From: an uncultured Ruminococcus sp.
GTDB lineage: Bacteria; Bacillota_A; Clostridia; Oscillospirales; Ruminococcaceae
Assembly (NCBI GenBank): GCA_900315975.1
Contig: ONBA01000003.1
Coordinates: 58,996-122,995, forward strand
Length of the DNA: 64,000 nucleotides
Reading direction: 5' to 3'
A program made the translations under genes and the position numbers. The notes beneath the pieces were generated by a model, which worked only from the letters and a program-made list of their open reading frames with translations, was not told the origin of the DNA and searched no databases. Below, piece after piece: positions 61,208 to 64,000 of this stretch (positions are counted from its first letter, which is position 1; each line of letters opens with the position of its first letter).

Positions 61208-61591
61208 TTACTTAGCATATTTTCTGAATGCTGTGACTATAGCCTGCTGCGGCAGGTCTTCATCGAGCATTCCGGGGATATCAGTCGGCTTGAGGTGGTT
61301 ATTGCCCTGCTGACGTACTGCCGCAAGTCGCACTGCCTCTACTACCTTTGCCGGCTCAACTCCGCGGGGACATCTCTCCACGCAGGCAAAGCAGGTAAGG
61401 CATTTATATATTGACTTTGAATTCATCAGAGTCTCGATATCGCCCTTTTCAACCATGTAAACGAACTGGTGAGGGTGATATTCCATTTCATCATAGGAAG
61501 GGCAGGTGCCTGAGCACTTTCCGCATCTCATGCATTTGAGAACGTTTACTCCGCTCGAACGAAGCACCTGTTCCTTTAAGTTCTTATTCAT
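61208..61591 (-). CDS. hdrC: HdrC iron-sulfur subunit
   Basis: A 127-residue protein with two CxxCxxCxxxCP motifs: CMRCGKCSGTCP (~20-31) and CLTCFACVERCPRG (~63-76), two 4Fe-4S clusters. Length is shorter than methanogen HdrC (~190). It carries electrons from HdrA to HdrB. Its start overlaps the hdrB end by 8 bases. Confidence 0.93.
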   Translation of the reverse strand: MNKNLKEQVLRSSGVNVLKCMRCGKCSGTCPSYDEMEYHPHQFVYMVEKGDIETLMNSKSIYKCLTCFACVERCPRGVEPAKVVEAVRLAAVRQQGNNHLKPTDIPGMLDEDLPQQAIVTAFRKYAK

Positions 61592-62381
61592 TGCTCTCCT
61601 CCTTTAAGCCGAGAGCCTCCGCAAGAAGCTCGGTAAAGTAGTAAACGGGAATGTCAGAACCGGAGTTCTTTCTGAGGTTGTAAAGGCAAAGCGGACAGGC
61701 TGTGATGACCATTTCCGCACCCTTGTCCTTAGCAGAGTCCATTACAGCACCGCTTCTTTTTGCAGCCTGTGCCTTGTCCTCCATTGTGATGTATCCGCCG
61801 CAGCATTCGTTGCGCTGAGAGTATACAACAGGTTCAGCACCGATAGCTCTGATGAAATCCTCCATAATTGTCGGATTCTCGGGGTCGTCCATAGCGAGAG
61901 CCTTCGCCGGACGAAGCAGCAGACATCCGTAGTATGCCGCGATTTTCTTTCCCTTGAGCGGATTGACTACCTTTGTCTTGAGGTTATCGAATCCGACAAC
62001 GTCGCGGAGCATTTCAAGGTAGTGATAAACCTTTGTGCCACCCACATAAGCTTCCGGGAGTCCGAGGTAATTGTTTACCTTTGAAGCCATTTCCTCGTCG
62101 CGGGAAATATCATATTCAGTCTGTTTTATTACATTGTGGCAGGCAGAACATACGGTTATAAGTGCATTTCCGGCTTCCTTAGCGGAATTGAGTACTCTTA
62201 CCGCTGAAAGCTTTGTTGCTATCTCGTCCTTGGCAGTTGTGTAAGCACCGCCGCAGCACTGCCAGTCGGCAGGCTCTTCAAGAGCTATACCCAGAGCTTC
62301 GGCAGATTTCCTCGCATATGTATCGAGGTCCTTAGCCTTTGTACGCAGGGTACAGCCGGGATAATATGTAAATGTTTCCAT
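61584..62381 (-). CDS. hdrB: HdrB catalytic subunit with two CCG domains
   Basis: A 265-residue protein carrying two complete cysteine-rich CCG domains. In the first, Cys10, the pair Cys42-Cys43-Gly and CxxC 78/81 are present; in the second, Cys153, Cys193-Cys194-Gly and CxxC 229/232. In methanogen HdrB these bind two non-cubane 4Fe-4S clusters that reduce CoM-S-S-CoB. No methanogenic coenzymes are expected here, so another acceptor is needed; the operon supplies fumarate reductase. It follows fumC after a 78-base hairpin-bearing gap. Confidence 0.93.
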   Translation of the reverse strand: METFTYYPGCTLRTKAKDLDTYARKSAEALGIALEEPADWQCCGGAYTTAKDEIATKLSAVRVLNSAKEAGNALITVCSACHNVIKQTEYDISRDEEMASKVNNYLGLPEAYVGGTKVYHYLEMLRDVVGFDNLKTKVVNPLKGKKIAAYYGCLLLRPAKALAMDDPENPTIMEDFIRAIGAEPVVYSQRNECCGGYITMEDKAQAAKRSGAVMDSAKDKGAEMVITACPLCLYNLRKNSGSDIPVYYFTELLAEALGLKEESNE

Positions 62382-62418
62382 AACGGTATCCTTTCATTGA
62401 GTTTGCTGTTATAAGAGT

Positions 62419-62464
62419 CCGGAGACAGAGTCTCTGGCGGGAGTTTGAGGACAGCGTCCTCAAA
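62419..62464 (-). repeat. Double hairpin between fumC and hdrB
   Basis: CCGGAGAC/GTCTCTGG (62419-62426 with 62430-62437) and TTTGAGGAC/GTCCTCAAA (62444-62452 with 62456-62464) form two compact stems with 3-base loops, the second overlapping the fumC stop. No U tract follows. It looks like a REP-type intergenic element or RNA-processing site that could set different levels for fumC and the hdr genes. Confidence 0.6.
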
Positions 62465-63836
62465 CCATTTCCTCAGGGTGGAACACCTCGTCAAACTTCT
62501 CAGCTGTGAGGAATCCAAGCTCTACGCAGGCTTCCTTGAGGGAAATATTGTCCTTGAACGCCTTCTTGGCAGTCTTTGCAGCATTCTCGTATCCGATATA
62601 GGGATTAAGAGCTGTTACAAGCATGAGAGAGTTGTGGAGATTGTGGTGCATCTTCTCCTTGTTTGCCTTGATGCCTACAGCACAGTTCTTGTTGAAGCTG
62701 AGGATAGATTCAGCAAGAAGTCTTGCGGACTGGAGGAAGTTGTATGCGCATACCGGCATAAATACGTTGAGCTCGAAGTTACCCTGTGAAGCAGCCATTC
62801 CGACTGCAACGTCGTTGCCCATTACCTGTACAGCGACCATTGTCACCTGTTCGCACTGTGTCGGATTTACCTTGCCGGGCATGATAGATGAGCCGGGTTC
62901 ATTCTCAGGAATGAGAATCTCGCCGAGGCCGTCTCTCGGACCTGAAGCAAGCCAGCGTACATCGTTTGCAATCTTCATCATGTCAGCAGCAAGCGCTTTG
63001 AGAGCACCGTGTGCGAAAACTATCTCGTCCTTTGATGTGAGAGAGTGGAACTTGTTGGGCGCTGTCACGAAGTTCTTGCCAGTGAGTTTGCTGATAGCTT
63101 CGGCTGACTTCTCTGCGAATCCGGCAGGTGCGTTAAGACCTGTTCCTACCGCTGTACCGCCGAGAGCGAGTTCCTTGAGTTCCTCGCATGAGGATACGAG
63201 CATTTTCTTATCCTTTTCGAGTGAAGCTCTCCAGCCGCTTATCTCCTGTGAGAACTTGATAGGAGTTGCGTCCTGAAGGTGTGTACGGCCGCTCTTTACG
63301 ATGCCCTCGTTCTCTTCTTCGAGACGCTTGAATGTATCAATGAGAGTGTCTATCGCAGGAACGACCTTGTCCTCGATAGCGATAACAGCTGCGATGTGCA
63401 TTGCTGTCGGGAAGGTATCGTTTGAGGACTGGCTCATATTGATATCGTCATTGGGGTGAAGAAGCTTTGAACCTGCTATCTCATTTCCCCTGTTTGCGAT
63501 TACCTCGTTTGCATTCATGTTTGACTGTGTACCGCTTCCGGTCTGCCAAACTACGAGCGGAAAGTGCTCGTTGAGTGAACCGCTTATGACCTCGTCGCAA
63601 GCCTGAGATATCGCTGCAAGCTTTTCATCGGTCATTTTCTCGGGTCTGAGCTCATGATTAGCGAGAGCAGCAGCCTTCTTGAGAATGCCGAATGCGTGAG
63701 TTATCTCACGGGGCATAGTCTCGATTCCCACACCGATGAGGAAGTTTTCGTGACTGCGCTCGGTCTGAGCTGCCCAGTACTTGTCAGCAGGCACCTTGAC
63801 CTCGCCCATAGAGTCATGTTCAATACGATAATCCAT
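62460..63836 (-). CDS. fumC: Fumarate hydratase, class II
   Basis: A 458-residue oxygen-stable fumarase interconverting malate and fumarate. I start at the ATG at 63836 (GGGAGAGG upstream), giving the usual DYRIEHDSMGEVKVP N-terminus; a frame reaching 63887 adds 17 out-of-family residues. Motifs include QTGSGTQSNMNANEVIANR (~95-113), SSNDTFPTAMH (~130), GRTHLQDATP (~175) and the catalytic loop GSSIMPGKVNPTQCE (~305). It supplies fumarate to the reductase encoded downstream and heads the cluster. Confidence 0.95.
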   Translation of the reverse strand: MDYRIEHDSMGEVKVPADKYWAAQTERSHENFLIGVGIETMPREITHAFGILKKAAALANHELRPEKMTDEKLAAISQACDEVISGSLNEHFPLVVWQTGSGTQSNMNANEVIANRGNEIAGSKLLHPNDDINMSQSSNDTFPTAMHIAAVIAIEDKVVPAIDTLIDTFKRLEEENEGIVKSGRTHLQDATPIKFSQEISGWRASLEKDKKMLVSSCEELKELALGGTAVGTGLNAPAGFAEKSAEAISKLTGKNFVTAPNKFHSLTSKDEIVFAHGALKALAADMMKIANDVRWLASGPRDGLGEILIPENEPGSSIMPGKVNPTQCEQVTMVAVQVMGNDVAVGMAASQGNFELNVFMPVCAYNFLQSARLLAESILSFNKNCAVGIKANKEKMHHNLHNSLMLVTALNPYIGYENAAKTAKKAFKDNISLKEACVELGFLTAEKFDEVFHPEEMV

Positions 63837-63927
63837 AGATAAAACCTCTCCCGTAATATATTTTGCAGAGACCTTAGTCTCCGGCAAGTTCAGTTATATT
63901 CAGACAATGTATAACACGTCTATAATA

Positions 63928-63956
63928 AGTATATCAGCAATTCAGGAATTTTTCAA
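63928..63956 (-). promoter_or_regulatory. Sigma-A promoter of the fumC-hdr-flx-frd cluster
   Basis: On the minus strand TTGAAA (63951-63956) and TATACT (63928-63933), 17-base spacer, leaving a ~85-base leader before the fumC ATG. No other strong promoter is visible in the cluster down to 52334. Confidence 0.8.
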
Positions 63957-64000
63957 ATGCTGATTCAGAATACAGGTATTCAGATATTGATATAATATTA

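Noticed and set aside
59201..62381. HdrABC as evidence of methanogenesis or an archaeal source
   Set aside because: Promoters, SD sites and neighbours are those of a Firmicute, and HdrABC-Flx sets are known in many anaerobic bacteria.

Overview
The window reads as chromosome of an anaerobic, cellulosome-forming Firmicute, most like a Ruminococcus of the R. flavefaciens type. The grounds are two secreted proteins with C-terminal dockerins (a GH44 glucanase and a leucine-rich-repeat protein), a modular GH5 cellulase with an SGNH esterase, strong sigma-A promoters with 17-base spacers, Gram-positive Shine-Dalgarno sites, and a succinate-type fermentation cluster. The species is inferred. I saw no rRNA, tRNA, CRISPR array, prophage or transposase.

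Layout. 1-9.8 kb (minus strand): a GH5-CBM-esterase cut by the window edge, a cyclase/flavodoxin pair, an ECF sigma factor with its probable anti-sigma partner, two tandem paralogous lipoproteins, and DAHP synthase behind an aromatic-rich leader peptide and attenuator. 10-14.1 kb (plus): a U32-like protein, an unknown protein, TspO and a dockerin LRR protein, followed by a long RNA hairpin. 14.2-19.6 kb: a putative glycosyltransferase (minus) divergent from a TetR-permease-alpha-galactosidase operon with a palindromic operator. 19.6-24.5 kb: GH44 downstream of an XRE regulator, divergent from a ThrE-type exporter. 24.5-33.8 kb (minus): S41 peptidase, LytM peptidase, FtsX, FtsE, PucR-type regulator, argS, a DUF1934 protein and a divergent Ddl-like ligase. 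34-40.6 kb: GH130 (minus), then galK, cardiolipin synthase, phosphoglucomutase and rpmE. 40.6-46.4 kb (plus): YigZ, dgt-dnaG-rpoD and an acyltransferase, closed by another giant hairpin. 46.6-52.2 kb (plus): an EAL protein fused to a predicted beta-solenoid, YchF, and an NfeD/SPFH pair.

The most striking system fills 52.3-63.9 kb (minus). In transcription order it is fumC, hdrB, hdrC, hdrA, flxD/mvhD, two FlxC/FlxB-like Fe-S proteins, a FlxA-like FAD/NAD protein, a soluble fumarate reductase Fe-S subunit and flavoprotein, and an AspT-family exporter. This is a NADH-oxidising, HdrA-type flavin-bifurcating complex encoded with fumarase, a membrane-anchorless fumarate reductase and a plausible succinate exporter. 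I infer an electron-bifurcating fumarate reductase: NADH would reduce both ferredoxin and fumarate, with HdrB acting as the CCG-domain half that is fused to TfrB in methanogen thiol:fumarate reductase.

Other notable points are the Phe/Tyr/Trp-rich leader with terminator before DAHP synthase, the loss of conserved metal-ligand residues in the Ddl homologue, the EAL/beta-solenoid fusion, two large hairpin RNAs, an ECF sigma gene that appears to start at a non-AUG codon, and an SD-masking hairpin before tspO.
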